DNA of 52,509 nucleotides from Nocardia cyriacigeorgica NBRC 100375 (GTDB taxonomy: Bacteria; Actinomycetota; Actinomycetes; Mycobacteriales; Mycobacteriaceae): positions 1 to 52,509 of the forward strand of contig NZ_BAFY01000033.1 of assembly GCF_000308555.1 (NCBI RefSeq), in the 5' to 3' direction. Positions 16,304-24,790 of this stretch are shown here, one piece after another. The translations under genes and the position numbers were made by a program. Numbering within the stretch: position 1 is the first letter of the stretch; the number at the start of each line of letters is the position of its first letter. The notes under the pieces are model-generated. The model saw only the letters and a program-made list of their open reading frames with translations. It made no database searches and had not been told where the DNA came from.

Positions 16304-16723
16304 GTGCCGACCGGCAGGGTGAAGTGGTACGACGTCGAAAAGGGCTTCGGCTTCCTTTCCCAGGACGAGGGTGAGGACGTCTACGTCCGCTCTTCCGCGC
16401 TGCCCCAAGGCATCGAGACCCTCAAGCCGGGCCAGCGCGTGGAGTTCGGGATGGCCGCGGGCCGTCGTGGACCGCAGGCGCTGAGTCTCAAGTTGCTCGA
16501 GGCGCCGCCATCGGTGCGTCAGGGCCAGGAGCGGGCCGCCCGCAAGGAGCCGGCCGCCCGCAGGCATTCCCCCGATGAGCTGCACGGCATGGTCGAGGAC
16601 ATGATCACCTTGCTCGAGGCCAAGGTGCAGCCCGACCTGCGCAAGGGCAAGTACCCCGATCGCAAGACCGCGCAGCGGATCTCCGAGGTCGTCCGGGCCG
16701 TCGCCCGCGAACTCGATCACTGA
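16304..16723 (+). CDS. cspB: cold-shock domain protein with C-terminal extension
   Basis: This nucleic-acid chaperone has 139 aa. The cold-shock domain (about 1-65) starts [19 protein letters not shown], with RNP1-like KGFGF and RNP2-like DVYVR. Unlike 65-residue Csp proteins it has a second conserved part: [19 protein letters not shown] followed by [20 protein letters not shown]. That layout matches mycobacterial CspB (Rv0871). I chose GTG 16304 because the M. tuberculosis protein starts at the same PTG; a GTG at 16295 is an alternative. The gene ends at a strong terminator. Confidence 0.85.
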   Translation: MPTGRVKWYDVEKGFGFLSQDEGEDVYVRSSALPQGIETLKPGQRVEFGMAAGRRGPQALSLKLLEAPPSVRQGQERAARKEPAARRHSPDELHGMVEDMITLLEAKVQPDLRKGKYPDRKTAQRISEVVRAVARELDH

Positions 16724-16753
16724 GCGGCGTCGTTCGCACGGCTCGGTCCATAT

Positions 16754-16798
16754 AGCAGAACGGTCGCGGGCATCCTCGATGCTCGCGACCGTTCTGCT
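16754..16798. terminator. bidirectional terminator, 21-bp stem
   Basis: AGCAGAACGGTCGCG plus GGCATC (16754-16774) pairs with 16778-16798 over 21 positions with a single wobble and a 3-nt loop. It separates the convergent cold-shock and DUF2771 genes. Confidence 0.85.
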
Positions 16799-16810
16799 GT
16801 CCGGATGTGC

Positions 16811-17320
16811 CTACTCGGCGGTCCTGATCGACCACGCCGCATGCGGCACGTAGAACTCGGCGCCGGTCTCGTCGCGTGCCAGGATCGGCAGCTGCATCTC
16901 CACCCCGACCAGGCGTAGATCCGGTTCCGGCTGCGATTCGACGGTGATCGCGCGCACCCCGTCCGGGAATTCGGTGTGCCTGCGCACCTTGGCGATCTCC
17001 TCGCCCGAGGGCAGCGCGTACACCTGCTGGATCAGCCAGGGCGCTTCGGCGATCTCGTTGGGCAGCGACAGTTGCAGTGGATACCCCGGCGGCACCTCCA
17101 GGCTGACGGTCTCGCCGTAGCGGCAGTCCTCCATCCGCACCGTGCAGTACATGAACGGCGCCACCGTGACCGTGCGGCCGTGTGCGTACGCGGTGATCTC
17201 CGGGTCGTGCTCCTCCGCGTTCTGCACCAGCACCGTCAGCACACCGACGAAGGCGGTGGACAGCACGAGTACACCTGCGGTGAACAGCGCGACGATGGTG
17301 CGGGCGTTGAGTTTGCTCAC
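16811..17320 (-). CDS. exported/membrane-anchored DUF2771 protein (Rv0875c-like)
   Basis: This is a 169-aa protein with one N-terminal membrane helix (about 7-30, TIVALFTAGVLVLSTAFVG) and an extracytoplasmic domain with two cysteines (YCTVRMEDC, about 78-84). It corresponds to Rv0875c, family DUF2771, of unknown function. The GTG start (17320-17318) overlaps the TGA of the upstream transporter as GTGA, so the two genes are translationally coupled. AGGAGA lies 9 nt before the start. Confidence 0.85.
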   Translation of the reverse strand: MSKLNARTIVALFTAGVLVLSTAFVGVLTVLVQNAEEHDPEITAYAHGRTVTVAPFMYCTVRMEDCRYGETVSLEVPPGYPLQLSLPNEIAEAPWLIQQVYALPSGEEIAKVRRHTEFPDGVRAITVESQPEPDLRLVGVEMQLPILARDETGAEFYVPHAAWSIRTAE

Positions 17321-19107
17321 CGGATGGGATCTCCTCGTCTGATGTCGGCGGTCCGGCTCTGGCGGCGGCCGGGGCTCGGGGTGGCGGTGGTGCCGTGGTG
17401 TGGCACCACCTGCTCGGCGTGCTGGGGCCGGTTGCCGCCGAGGCCGGGCAGCAGCGAATGGCCGCGGTAGCTCACCACAGTCTGGACCAGGCCGGCCACC
17501 AAGATCACCGACACCACCGTGAAACCCTTCCAGTAGTCGGTCGGCAGCAGCACACCGGCCGCGCCGCCGACCACCCAGCTCAGCTGCAGCACGGTTTCCG
17601 AACGCCCGAATCCGGACGCGATCGACTCCGGCGGCAGATCGTCCTGGATCGAGGCATCCAGCGACACCTTGGCCAGCGCGCTGGCACCGGCCGCGACCAG
17701 CGCCGCCACCGCCGCGCCGAGCAGATTGTCGGCGAAGATCGCGAACAGCGCGACGACCGCGCAGGCGGCCGTGCAGTTGACCACGATCAGCGAGGGCCTG
17801 CCCAGCTTGATCCTGGCGCCGCTGGCGTTACCGGCGAAATTGCCGATCGCGGCGGCCGCGCCGACCACACCGAGCATGGCCGCCTGCTGCACCGGACGAT
17901 GCTCGGTGGCCTTGGCGACGAACGCCACATAGAAGGTGAGGAAGCCGGTGAGCACCCGGATACTGCTGTTGCCCCAGAGTCCCGTCACCACTGCGCGCCC
18001 CAGCGGTTGACGGCGTTTGCGGGCAGGCACCGCCGACTTCTTGCCCGAGGGGATGACTTCGGTATCGGGGTCGTCGCCGTGATAGCTCAGGGTGGCGGGC
18101 ACCTCGCCCTCGGTGATCTCGACCCAGCGCGGAATCCGCAGGCTCAGGTAGGTGCCCGCGCAGGCGATGGCGACCGCGAGCACCAGCGCACCCGTCGAGC
18201 CGAAAGCGGCGGCCGCGAGCGCGGCGACCGCACCGGCGCCCATTGTCCCGCCGACCAGGCCGAACACCGTCAGCCGGGAATTGGTGCGGACCAGATCTAT
18301 CCCCGGTGGCAGCACGCGCGGCGTCACCGCGCTCTTGAGCACGGCGAACGATTTGCTCAGCACCATCATGCACAGCGCCAGCGGATACAACGCCCAGGTA
18401 TCGAAGTCGACGATGAGCACCACCGCCAGCACCGCGCGCACCGCGAACGACGACGCCAGCGCGAGCCTGCGCCCGCGCTGCAACCGGTCCAGCGCAGGCC
18501 CGATCAGCGGCGCGATCACCGCGAACGGCGCGATCGTGATCAGCAGATACAGCGCCACTTTGGTCTTGCTCTCGGCGGTCGCGCTGGCGAAGAACAAGGT
18601 GTTGGCCAGGGCGACGGCGATCGCGGCGTCCAGGGCGAAGTTCGTCATCGTCGCGTAGGTCAGCGCGGTCAGACCCGACTTGTCGGCGCCGTCGGCTTTG
18701 GCCGCGCGCTGGAAGGTGGCGAACCCCTTCTCGGTCAGTTCCTTACCGCGCAGCGCGGCGACCCGGGTGACGGTGAGTTTGCGCGGAACCCGGCGGTCGT
18801 CGACGCGACCGGCGTCGTCCTCGGGTGCTTGCGCGCGGTCGTCGACCCGGCGCGGCTGTTCGTCCTTGCGCATCGACCGCGTGAACCGTCCACCACGGCT
18901 CGGGTCGCGCTCGACCTCGGTCAGCGGACGGGTCGGTGGCGGCGTGGTGCCGGGATGGTCCGGGGGTAGCGGCGGCAGCGGACGACGTCTGCGTGGCGCG
19001 TTGGGGGGCGGGTACCGGTCGAACCCGGGGTGCCGCTCGTACGGTGGGTACTCTTCGCCGTCCCACCGACCGCGATCGGGACCGGGGGGATCGCTTGGAG
19101 TCGTCAC
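17317..19107 (-). CDS. MFS transporter with long cytoplasmic N-terminus (Rv0876c-like)
   Basis: This is a 596-aa major-facilitator-type membrane protein. The first 130 residues are hydrophilic, rich in Pro, Arg and Asp (PPPNAPRRRRPLPPLPPDHP and similar), and probably cytoplasmic. About twelve membrane segments then follow, with the cytoplasmic loop RLQRGRRLAL after the second helix pair. A charged insert in the middle (EVIPSGKKSAVPARKRRQ) separates the two halves. The substrate is unknown. The orthologue by position and layout is Rv0876c. The GTG at 19107 follows CAGAAT (minus strand 19115-19120) by 7 nt. It is coupled to the DUF2771 gene, suggesting a joint envelope function. Confidence 0.85.
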   Translation of the reverse strand: MTTPSDPPGPDRGRWDGEEYPPYERHPGFDRYPPPNAPRRRRPLPPLPPDHPGTTPPPTRPLTEVERDPSRGGRFTRSMRKDEQPRRVDDRAQAPEDDAGRVDDRRVPRKLTVTRVAALRGKELTEKGFATFQRAAKADGADKSGLTALTYATMTNFALDAAIAVALANTLFFASATAESKTKVALYLLITIAPFAVIAPLIGPALDRLQRGRRLALASSFAVRAVLAVVLIVDFDTWALYPLALCMMVLSKSFAVLKSAVTPRVLPPGIDLVRTNSRLTVFGLVGGTMGAGAVAALAAAAFGSTGALVLAVAIACAGTYLSLRIPRWVEITEGEVPATLSYHGDDPDTEVIPSGKKSAVPARKRRQPLGRAVVTGLWGNSSIRVLTGFLTFYVAFVAKATEHRPVQQAAMLGVVGAAAAIGNFAGNASGARIKLGRPSLIVVNCTAACAVVALFAIFADNLLGAAVAALVAAGASALAKVSLDASIQDDLPPESIASGFGRSETVLQLSWVVGGAAGVLLPTDYWKGFTVVSVILVAGLVQTVVSYRGHSLLPGLGGNRPQHAEQVVPHHGTTATPSPGRRQSRTADIRRGDPIR

Positions 19108-19184
19108 AACGTCAATTCTGGCCCACAACGGCGGGTGGGGTTCACGCACGCTCCGGCGAATCCGCCGAAAGTGACGTGGTTCGC

Positions 19185-19970
19185 CTATGACGCGGGGACG
19201 AAACGCACTTCGAACATGGTCGGCCAGTACTTGCCGGTGAGCAGGAAGCGGTCGGTGCCGGGGATCTGGGTGATGCCGTTGAGGACGTCGGCGCCGGCGC
19301 GTTCGCTCGGCGGGAGCAGGCCGGAGGCGTCGATGGTGGCGAGGATCTCGCCGGTGCCGGGGTCGATGCGCAGGATTTCGTCGGTGGGCCAGTTGTTGGC
19401 GTAGACCGAGCCGTCGGCGGCGCACTCCAGTTCGTTCAGGCGGGCCGACGGGCGGCCGTTCAGGTCGACCGAACCGGTGCGGGCGAAGGTCACCGGGTCG
19501 CGGAAGGCCAGCGTGGCCGAGCCGTCGCTCATCACCAGCTGACCGTCACGGGCGCACAGACCCCAGCCTTCGCCCTCGTAGGAGACCTGCCCGCGCTCGG
19601 CCAGGGTGGCCGGGTCGCGGGCGAAGGCGATGCCGTCTTTCCAGGTGAGCTGCCACAGCGTGGCCCCGGCGACGGCGATGCCCTCACCGAACAGCGGCGG
19701 CGGCAACTCGGCGGCGGCGAGTTCGGCGCCGGTGGCGCGGTCGACGGCCCGCACACCCGACTCGCCCGGCATACCGGTGCTCTCGTAGAGCACCCCGTCG
19801 GTGATCTGCAAGCCCTGGGTGAAGGCGCGCGGGTCGTGCGGTGCGGTGCCGAGAACCTCCACGACCAGGTGTGGCGCCTGATCCGCCGGGTCGTCGGCGC
19901 GCGCGCAGCCGGTCGCGGTGAGCAGGCAGAGCAGGGCAGCGACGGCCAGCGAACGCCGATCGGTCTCCAT
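19185..19970 (-). CDS. glutaminyl-peptide cyclotransferase-like lipoprotein
   Basis: This is a predicted plant-type (beta-propeller) glutaminyl cyclase, which converts N-terminal Gln to pyroglutamate, here lipid-anchored outside the membrane (261 aa). The signal is LAVAALLCLLTATGC with a lipobox Cys at about 22. Propeller-like repeats include AFTQGLQITDGVLYESTGMP, the family signature, then FGEGIAVAGATLWQLTWKDG and LNELECAADGSVYANNW. The ATG at 19970 is preceded by TACATT at 7 nt. It is divergent from the DUF3027 gene across only 17 bp. Confidence 0.85.
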   Translation of the reverse strand: METDRRSLAVAALLCLLTATGCARADDPADQAPHLVVEVLGTAPHDPRAFTQGLQITDGVLYESTGMPGESGVRAVDRATGAELAAAELPPPLFGEGIAVAGATLWQLTWKDGIAFARDPATLAERGQVSYEGEGWGLCARDGQLVMSDGSATLAFRDPVTFARTGSVDLNGRPSARLNELECAADGSVYANNWPTDEILRIDPGTGEILATIDASGLLPPSERAGADVLNGITQIPGTDRFLLTGKYWPTMFEVRFVPAS

Positions 19971-19974
19971 ACGG

Positions 19975-19983
19975 CAAAATGTA
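19975..19983. promoter_or_regulatory. overlapping divergent -10 boxes
   Basis: CAAAAT (19975-19980, plus) ends 7 nt before GTG 19988. TACATT (19983-19978, minus) ends 7 nt before ATG 19970. Both face-to-face promoters fit in the 17-bp gap. Confidence 0.55.
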
Positions 19984-19987
19984 GGCC

Positions 19988-21133
19988 GTGAGCGCAGTTT
20001 CTGTTTCGGACTCCGGCGTGCGGCCCATCCTGGCCGACGCCGTCGAGCTTGCCCGTCGTGCGCTCCTCGAGCTGGAGCCATCCGGGGTCGGTGCGCATCT
20101 TGGTGTGTCCGCCGAGGACGACAACGCGGCAACACATCGCTTCGAGGCAACCCTGGCCGGCTATCGCGGCTGGCAGTGGGCGGTCGTGGTGGCGGCCCCG
20201 CCGGGCGCCGACCATCCGACGGTCAGCGAGTCGGCCCTGCTGCCCGGCCCGGACGCGTTGATCGCGCCGGAATTCGTGCCGTGGGACCAGCGGGTGCGCC
20301 CCGGTGATCTGGCACCCGGCGATCTGCTGGCCCCGCCGCCGAACGATCCGCGGCTGGCCCCCGGCTACACCGCCACCGGCGATCCGGAGATCGACGAGGT
20401 GGCCTATCAGGTGGGTCTCGGGCGCTCCCAGGTGCTCAGCCTGGAGGGCCGTGAGGAGGCCGCGCAGCGCTGGTACACCGAGTTCGGCCCCGACACCGAG
20501 ATGGCCAAAGCCGCTCCGGGGACCTGCGGCACCTGCGGTTTCTACCTGCCGCTGGCCGGCGCGCTGCGGGCTTGTTTCGGTGTCTGCGGTAACGCGATGG
20601 GCGCCGACGGACACGTCGTGCACACCGAATACGGCTGCGGCGCGCACTCCGACGTCACCGTGCCGAGTGGCGCGGGTTCGCCGCTGTACGAGGCCTACGA
20701 CGATGCCGCGGTGGACCTGGTTCCGACGGAATCGCTGCGCGCGGCGGGTGGTTCCGGAGCCGATGACTCCGCAACCGCGCAGATCGCCGAGGCCCCCGAC
20801 TCGGGCATCAACGGTCGGCAGGACGTCGAGCCCGCCGACGCCGTCGAGTCTGCCGACCGGCCCACCGTCATCGAGCCTGCCGACGCAGCGACCGCCGCCG
20901 ACGGCCCTGCTACCGCGGTCGATCCCGCCGAATCGGACACTGATCGGCCCGCCGAAACGGCAGCGCCGGACCCCGACGAGGCAGCTCCTTCGCCCGCCGA
21001 GACCGAGCAGGCCACCGCGTCGATACCGGTGACCGAATCGTCCAATGGCACTGGGGAATCAGAGTCCACCGCGGACTCTGATCGCCCCGAGACGGACGCC
21101 CAGTCGGAGTCCGGGTCATCGGCGCTGAGCTGA
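19988..21133 (+). CDS. DUF3027 protein with Cys-rich knuckle and acidic tail (Rv0877-like)
   Basis: This is a 381-aa cytoplasmic protein. Residues 1-240 are the conserved part, with GWQWAVVVAAP, PWDQRVRPGDLAPGDLL and a likely zinc knuckle: TCGTCGFYLPLAG, CFGVCG, then YGCGAHSD. From about 245 to the end the chain is low-complexity, rich in Ala, Asp, Glu, Thr and Pro, strongly acidic and probably disordered. The orthologue Rv0877 (262 aa) lacks most of this tail. The function is unknown. The stop codon at 21131-21133 runs into the ATPase frame that follows, so the two are probably one operon. Confidence 0.8.
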   Translation: MSAVSVSDSGVRPILADAVELARRALLELEPSGVGAHLGVSAEDDNAATHRFEATLAGYRGWQWAVVVAAPPGADHPTVSESALLPGPDALIAPEFVPWDQRVRPGDLAPGDLLAPPPNDPRLAPGYTATGDPEIDEVAYQVGLGRSQVLSLEGREEAAQRWYTEFGPDTEMAKAAPGTCGTCGFYLPLAGALRACFGVCGNAMGADGHVVHTEYGCGAHSDVTVPSGAGSPLYEAYDDAAVDLVPTESLRAAGGSGADDSATAQIAEAPDSGINGRQDVEPADAVESADRPTVIEPADAATAADGPATAVDPAESDTDRPAETAAPDPDEAAPSPAETEQATASIPVTESSNGTGESESTADSDRPETDAQSESGSSALS

Positions 21134-21180
21134 GCCCGGCCGGGGAAGACCCGTTCGACACCGAGTCCCTGCGCGCCGGT

Positions 21181-24039
21181 GTGCTCGCGGCCTGGCGGGA
21201 TTCCCCGACCCGGCTGCGGGAGGATGAGGCGACCGAGGCCGACCTGGTGCGGGCCGGGTATCGGGACCGGCTGCTGACCGAGTTGGCGCAGAATGCCGCC
21301 GATGCCGCCGCGAAGGCGGGCACTGCCGGTCGGCTCGCGGTGTGGTTGGACGGCCGTTCGCTGCATATCGCGAATACCGGTGCGCCGCTGGACCGTTCCG
21401 GTGTCCATGCCCTGACCGCACTGCGCGCGTCGGGCAAGTCCGACCCGGCTGCCAGCGTCGGACGCTTCGGCGTGGGCTTCACCGCGGTGTTGACGGTCAG
21501 CGACGAGATCGAGATCCGCTCGACGACCGGGTCATTGCGGTTCTCGCGCGCCGCGACTCTGGACGCGCTGCACCAGAACGCCATTCAACCCCCCGGTGGG
21601 GCCGTTGCGGGTGAGCGGTGGCAGCCGCCGGCGCTGCGGTTGGTGTGGTCGAGTTCGACCGGCCCGGCGACGGGTTTCGATACCGAGGTCGTGCTGCGAC
21701 TACGCGATGACGTCGACGCGCAGGACTTGCTGTCGGCCATGCGGTCCGAAGTTGTCGACCTCCTGCTCGAGCTGCCCTCCCTGCGTGAAGTAGGTGTCGG
21801 TGATGATGAATTCATCAGCACCACAGGGGATTACGCGAACGGAATCCAGGAACTGTGGATCAGCGGCCCGCAGGTGCATCAGCACTGGTGGCAGTTCCGT
21901 ACCGCCCGCGCCCGCTGGCTGCTCCCGGTCCGGGATGGTCGACCGGTGCGCGCCGCCCCTGACGTCCTGCGCGCACCGACTCGCTCCGACGAAGAACTGT
22001 CGCTCCCGGCTCTGCTGATCGCCGATATCGCCATGCAACCCGACCGGCGCCGCCTACTGCCCGGCGCGCACGTGGCGGAGCTGGCCTCCGGCTACGCCGA
22101 TTTCGCCCGCGCCCTCCCGCCACATGATCGCCTCACCCTGGTTCCCGTCCCCGGGTTCGCGCGCAGCGAGGCCGACGGACTGCTCCGCGAAGCCGTCATC
22201 CGCGAACTCCAGACCCATCCGTGGCTGCCGGTCATCGCGCCGGCGGGGCACAACACAAGCTCTGACTCTTCTCGTGCCGAACCCGAAGTTTTCGCCGAAC
22301 ATGCTCTGGCCGATTGGGGCCGCTCCGATGCGGAACCGCCCGGCCTCCCCGGCGATGTGCTGTCCTCCGGGGGCTCGGGTCAGGACGCCGTCGCCGTCCC
22401 CACTCGGGCCAGCGTTTTTCCTGGCCTCAGCTCCGAACTGGCCGCCCTGCTGGCCGATGTCCTCGGCCCGCTGGTGATTCCGGAACTGTCCGGCGGCCCG
22501 CACTCCGAAGCGCTGTCGGTCCTCGATGTGCACCGGATCGGCTTGGCGCGCTTGGCCGAGCTGTCGGGTGGGCTGGATCGTTCGCCCGCGTGGTGGCATG
22601 AGCTGTACGCGGCGCTCGAGCCGTACGTTACCGATCCGCTGGCCGTCGAAGAACTCGGCGCACTCGCGGTCCCGCTCGCCGACGGCCGCCTGGTCACGGG
22701 GCCGCGCACGGCCGTTCTCGATGACGAATTGCACGCACCGATCCCGGTGCACTGGGCGCGCTTGATTCATCCGGAGGCCGCGCATCCGCTGCTGTCGCGG
22801 CTGGGCGCCAGCCAGGCGACGGTGCGCGATCTGCTGTCGGATCCCGGATTGCGCGCCGAACTCGAGGACAATCCCGCCGATCCGGACACCACCGATGCGG
22901 TGCTGCGGCTGGCGGCCCAAGCGGATCCCGCCGAGCTTCCGTCCTGGCTCGGCTTGCTCGAATTGCCCGATGACGCAGGTGAATTGCTCCCTGCCGACGA
23001 GTTGCTGCTGCCCGATGCACCGCTGCGTGCGGTGCTGGTGGCGGATTCGCCATTCGGCACAGTAGACCAGGAGCTGGTCGATCGCTACGGCCCCGAGGCA
23101 CTCCGTGCGGTGGGTGTCGGCTGGGATTTCGCGATCGTCAGCGAGATCGATCCGACCGGCCCCGACCACGACCTCCCGGACGAAGAGGCCTGGTGGGCGG
23201 GGCTATCGGAGGACCCGCCCGAACTGACCGCAGTGCGCGATCTCGACCTGGTCGATGACGCCGCCTGGCCGCAGGCCTTGCGTCAGCTGGCAGCGGGCGA
23301 ACGCACCCGCCCGCTGCTGGCCGACCGGGATGGCTACACGGCGTGGTGGTTGCGCCGTTTCGCCCACATCGACGGCACTGCGCTCGGCGTTCTTCGTCAC
23401 CCCGATGAACCCGAATTCGCCGGTCTGCTCCCCGAATTCGCCCCTCCCGGTTTCTCCCGCGCCGAGATCGACGCCCTGCGCCCGGTCCTCGCCGATCCCG
23501 CGGCGATCACCCCGGAACTGGCCGAAGCGCTGCTGAAGGCACTCGCGGACCCGGCGAAATCGCCGACTCCCCAGGTCACGGCACGTACCCACGCCCTGCT
23601 CGCGGCCGCCGAAGAGCATCTGGATCTCAGCGAACTCGAACTCCCCGACCTGGTGCGGGCGCTGTCGGGCGCGACGGTGGATTCAGGGCAGGCGATGGTG
23701 CTGGATCAGCCGTGGTTCGGTCTGGCGATTCCGCCGCATCACCTGGTGGTGGGCGCGGTGGAGTCGGCGGCCGCCTTGGCCACTCTGCTCGATCTGCCGC
23801 TCGTCTCGGAGACGGTCACGGCCGAGGTGATCAGCACCGGACGCGCGAGCACCTGGGCGAGTGAGCCGATGGGCGTGGTGCTGCGTCAGTTGTTCGGTGT
23901 GCCCGAGGACGACGGGGATCTGATCGTGCACGACGAGCTGCGCGTTCGGCTGACGGGCGCGGTGCAGCGCACGGCCGACGTGCTGTGGTGGCGCGACGGC
24001 GACACGACCCACATCCGAAACCCGCAGGCCGGGGACTGA
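21181..24039 (+). CDS. sacsin-like GHKL ATPase-domain protein
   Basis: This is a large cytoplasmic protein (952 aa from GTG 21181). The N-terminus has an Hsp90-type ATP-binding fold: N-box LLTELAQNAADAA, G1-like IANTGAPLD, and G2 ASVGRFGVGFTAV. The rest (about 250-950) is long, acidic and leucine-rich, with no known catalytic motif. Such proteins may be chaperone- or ATP-switch-like, but no function is shown. The reading frame is open back to 21082 and reads as coding (EDPFDTESLRAG) before GTG 21181, without an ATG, GTG or TTG. A CTG at 21130, overlapping the upstream stop as CTGA, may be the true start. It is probably cotranscribed with the DUF3027 gene. Confidence 0.8.
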   Translation: MLAAWRDSPTRLREDEATEADLVRAGYRDRLLTELAQNAADAAAKAGTAGRLAVWLDGRSLHIANTGAPLDRSGVHALTALRASGKSDPAASVGRFGVGFTAVLTVSDEIEIRSTTGSLRFSRAATLDALHQNAIQPPGGAVAGERWQPPALRLVWSSSTGPATGFDTEVVLRLRDDVDAQDLLSAMRSEVVDLLLELPSLREVGVGDDEFISTTGDYANGIQELWISGPQVHQHWWQFRTARARWLLPVRDGRPVRAAPDVLRAPTRSDEELSLPALLIADIAMQPDRRRLLPGAHVAELASGYADFARALPPHDRLTLVPVPGFARSEADGLLREAVIRELQTHPWLPVIAPAGHNTSSDSSRAEPEVFAEHALADWGRSDAEPPGLPGDVLSSGGSGQDAVAVPTRASVFPGLSSELAALLADVLGPLVIPELSGGPHSEALSVLDVHRIGLARLAELSGGLDRSPAWWHELYAALEPYVTDPLAVEELGALAVPLADGRLVTGPRTAVLDDELHAPIPVHWARLIHPEAAHPLLSRLGASQATVRDLLSDPGLRAELEDNPADPDTTDAVLRLAAQADPAELPSWLGLLELPDDAGELLPADELLLPDAPLRAVLVADSPFGTVDQELVDRYGPEALRAVGVGWDFAIVSEIDPTGPDHDLPDEEAWWAGLSEDPPELTAVRDLDLVDDAAWPQALRQLAAGERTRPLLADRDGYTAWWLRRFAHIDGTALGVLRHPDEPEFAGLLPEFAPPGFSRAEIDALRPVLADPAAITPELAEALLKALADPAKSPTPQVTARTHALLAAAEEHLDLSELELPDLVRALSGATVDSGQAMVLDQPWFGLAIPPHHLVVGAVESAAALATLLDLPLVSETVTAEVISTGRASTWASEPMGVVLRQLFGVPEDDGDLIVHDELRVRLTGAVQRTADVLWWRDGDTTHIRNPQAGD

Positions 24040-24050
24040 TCCGGGCGAAT

Positions 24051-24677
24051 CTACTTCGCGTAGGTGCTGAGCATCTCGGCGAGCACATCCAGCTGCGTGC
24101 GCACGCTTTCACTGTCGTTGTCCACCAGCCAGCGCAGCACGATCCCATCGATCACGCTGAGGGTGAAGCGCGACAGGGTCTGCACCGGCACGCTCCACTC
24201 GGTGGACGTGGCGTCGCGGGCGTGGTCGAGGATATCGGCGACGGTGGAATCGTTGAACGCGTACTGTTCCCGCGCGATCGCCAATTTCGCCGGTGTCTGC
24301 TCGCCTTCGCGCAGCGCGTAGGTGGTGGTCTCGTAGGTGAGCAGCTGACGTTCCGGTGTAGCTTCGATGTTGAGCCACATCAGTTCCAGACCGTTGCGCA
24401 CCAAAGATTGCAACGCCGCTTTTCCGGTTCCGGCTTCCTGCCAGACCGTTTCATTGGCGTCGACGGAATCGCGCAATTCCATCGATAGCGCTTTGACCAG
24501 CTCGGTCATCAGCGCGTCCTTGTTTTCGAAACAGTAATGCACCACACCGAGCGAGACGCCTGCCGCTTGCGCGACATCGCGCGTGGTCACGCCCGCCACA
24601 CCCTTTTTCTCGGCAAGGCCGATCGCGGCCTCGATAAGGTGGGCCCGTCGTTCTTCGACGCTCAATCGGGAGGACAC
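24051..24677 (-). CDS. TetR family regulator (BetI-like)
   Basis: This is a 208-aa repressor-type regulator. The N-terminal helix-turn-helix (about 29-53) reads GVTTRDVAQAAGVSLGVVHY followed by CFENKDALM, the typical TetR recognition helix. The ligand-binding C-terminal domain ends with an IDGIVLRWLVDND helix. It is divergent from the ceramidase gene, with an operator-like repeat in the 113-bp gap, so it most likely controls the ceramidase and itself; the ligand is unknown. It is less likely to control the ATPase gene that ends 11 nt from its stop on the other strand. Confidence 0.9.
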   Translation of the reverse strand: MSSRLSVEERRAHLIEAAIGLAEKKGVAGVTTRDVAQAAGVSLGVVHYCFENKDALMTELVKALSMELRDSVDANETVWQEAGTGKAALQSLVRNGLELMWLNIEATPERQLLTYETTTYALREGEQTPAKLAIAREQYAFNDSTVADILDHARDATSTEWSVPVQTLSRFTLSVIDGIVLRWLVDNDSESVRTQLDVLAEMLSTYAK

Positions 24678-24736
24678 CTGAGCGAGTTAAGCGCTCGCAG
24701 CGCGAACAGTCAATTCGCCGACCCGAAAAATTCGTA

Positions 24737-24752
24737 CTGGACGCCTGTCCAG
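24737..24752. promoter_or_regulatory. operator-like inverted repeat CTGGAC-N4-GTCCAG
   Basis: Perfect 6-bp arms lie in the tetR-ceramidase gap. The TGGAC half-sites are those of the 14-bp palindrome at 11060. It is probably the TetR binding site, placed 39 nt before the ceramidase start. Confidence 0.65.
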
Positions 24753-24790
24753 ATCTGTGGTTCGCTGCCAAAGATCGAAGGGAGTCTGTG

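Noticed and set aside
17395..18969. Plus-strand ORF of 524 aa opposite the MFS gene
   Set aside because: His/Arg/Gln-rich shadow of a membrane-protein gene.
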